Assembly (NCBI GenBank): GCA_028282485.1
Contig: JANQHU010000319.1
Location: forward strand, 1-6,001
Origin: Bacillota bacterium
Lineage (GTDB): Bacteria > Bacillota > UBA4882 > UBA8346
Direction: 5' to 3'
DNA length: 6,001 bases
The translations under genes were made by a program, and so were the position numbers. Positions 5,699 to 6,001 of the stretch are shown one piece after another (the stretch's first letter is position 1; the number at the start of each line of letters is the position of its first letter). The notes under the pieces were generated by a model, which saw only the letters and a program-made list of their open reading frames with translations, was not told where the DNA came from and did no database searches.

Positions 5699-6001
5699 AT
5701 GAAGGCAATGATTATGGCGGCTGGGGTTGGCTCAAGATTGGAACCATTAACTTGCAATATTCCTAAACCAATGGTCCCGGTAGTAAATCGACCGGCGGTG
5801 GGGCATATTATTAATTTATTAGTAAGAAACGGGATTAATAAAGTGGCGGCTAATTTATGGTATTTACCCGAAAAGGTGCAATCCTATTTTGGAGATGGTA
5901 GTAAATTTGGCGTGGAATTTACATATTCATTAGAAAAAAATTTGATGGGGACGGCTGGCGGGGTCAAAAAGCTAGAGTCCTTTTTAGATGAAACTTTTGT
6001 A
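5699..6001 (+). CDS. Sugar-phosphate nucleotidyltransferase, N-terminal part (runs off window)
   Basis: The first 101 codons of an NTP_transferase-fold enzyme, which joins a nucleoside triphosphate and a sugar-1-phosphate to make an NDP-sugar for cell-surface glycans. The N-terminus MKAMIMAAGVGSRLEPLT is the nucleotide-binding loop, with R13 and the PLT end conserved; A8 and S12 replace the commonest Gly and Thr. IPKPMVPVVNRP (21-32) carries the conserved catalytic lysine (K23). YFGDGSKFGV (67-76) and LMGTAGGVK (86-94) complete the family pattern. It resembles mannose-1-phosphate guanylyltransferase-like proteins of Bacillota, some of which continue into left-handed beta-helix and phosphomannomutase domains. 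The missing C-terminus decides this, so the sugar and nucleotide cannot be assigned. Transcribed separately from the ATPase gene, after a 248-base gap. Confidence 0.92.
   Translation, partial: MKAMIMAAGVGSRLEPLTCNIPKPMVPVVNRPAVGHIINLLVRNGINKVAANLWYLPEKVQSYFGDGSKFGVEFTYSLEKNLMGTAGGVKKLESFLDETFV

Overview
The window looks like a chromosomal segment of a low-GC bacterium, most likely a clostridial-type member of the Bacillota (Firmicutes). The reasons are the argR-recN gene pair, strong purine-rich ribosome binding sites with frequent TTG starts, A+T-rich intergenic DNA, and an AAA-ATPase-like/PD-(D/E)XK protein of a kind common in anaerobes. No 16S or other decisive taxonomic marker is present, so the assignment stays an inference.

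Left part (1-3377, plus strand): the 3' end of argR (arginine repressor, cut by the window edge) overlaps the start of a complete recN (SMC-like DNA repair ATPase) by 23 bases. After a 67-base gap comes a complete M24-family metallopeptidase of the Xaa-Pro dipeptidase/aminopeptidase type. All three could share a transcript. In many spore-forming Bacillota recN is followed by spoIVB and spo0A; here the M24 gene takes that place.

Middle (3378-3740): no protein gene. It holds a class II tRNA-Leu (anticodon GAG) on the minus strand, with a perfect-consensus sigma-70-type promoter on one side and a hairpin/T-run terminator on the other. A divergent candidate promoter faces right toward the next gene.

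Right part (3741-6001, plus strand): a 569-residue AAA-ATPase-like protein with a C-terminal PD-(D/E)XK nuclease-like domain stands alone as a single-gene unit. It is followed by a 248-base A+T-rich spacer with a weak terminator and a clean inverted repeat. The window ends in the first 101 codons of a sugar-phosphate nucleotidyltransferase.

No CRISPR array, transposase, integrase or rRNA is visible. The least ordinary items are the ATPase/nuclease-like protein, whose biological role is not established, and the M24 enzyme, which keeps all five metal ligands but lacks two histidines usually found around the active site of prolidase and aminopeptidase P. I do not see a convincing new multi-gene system.
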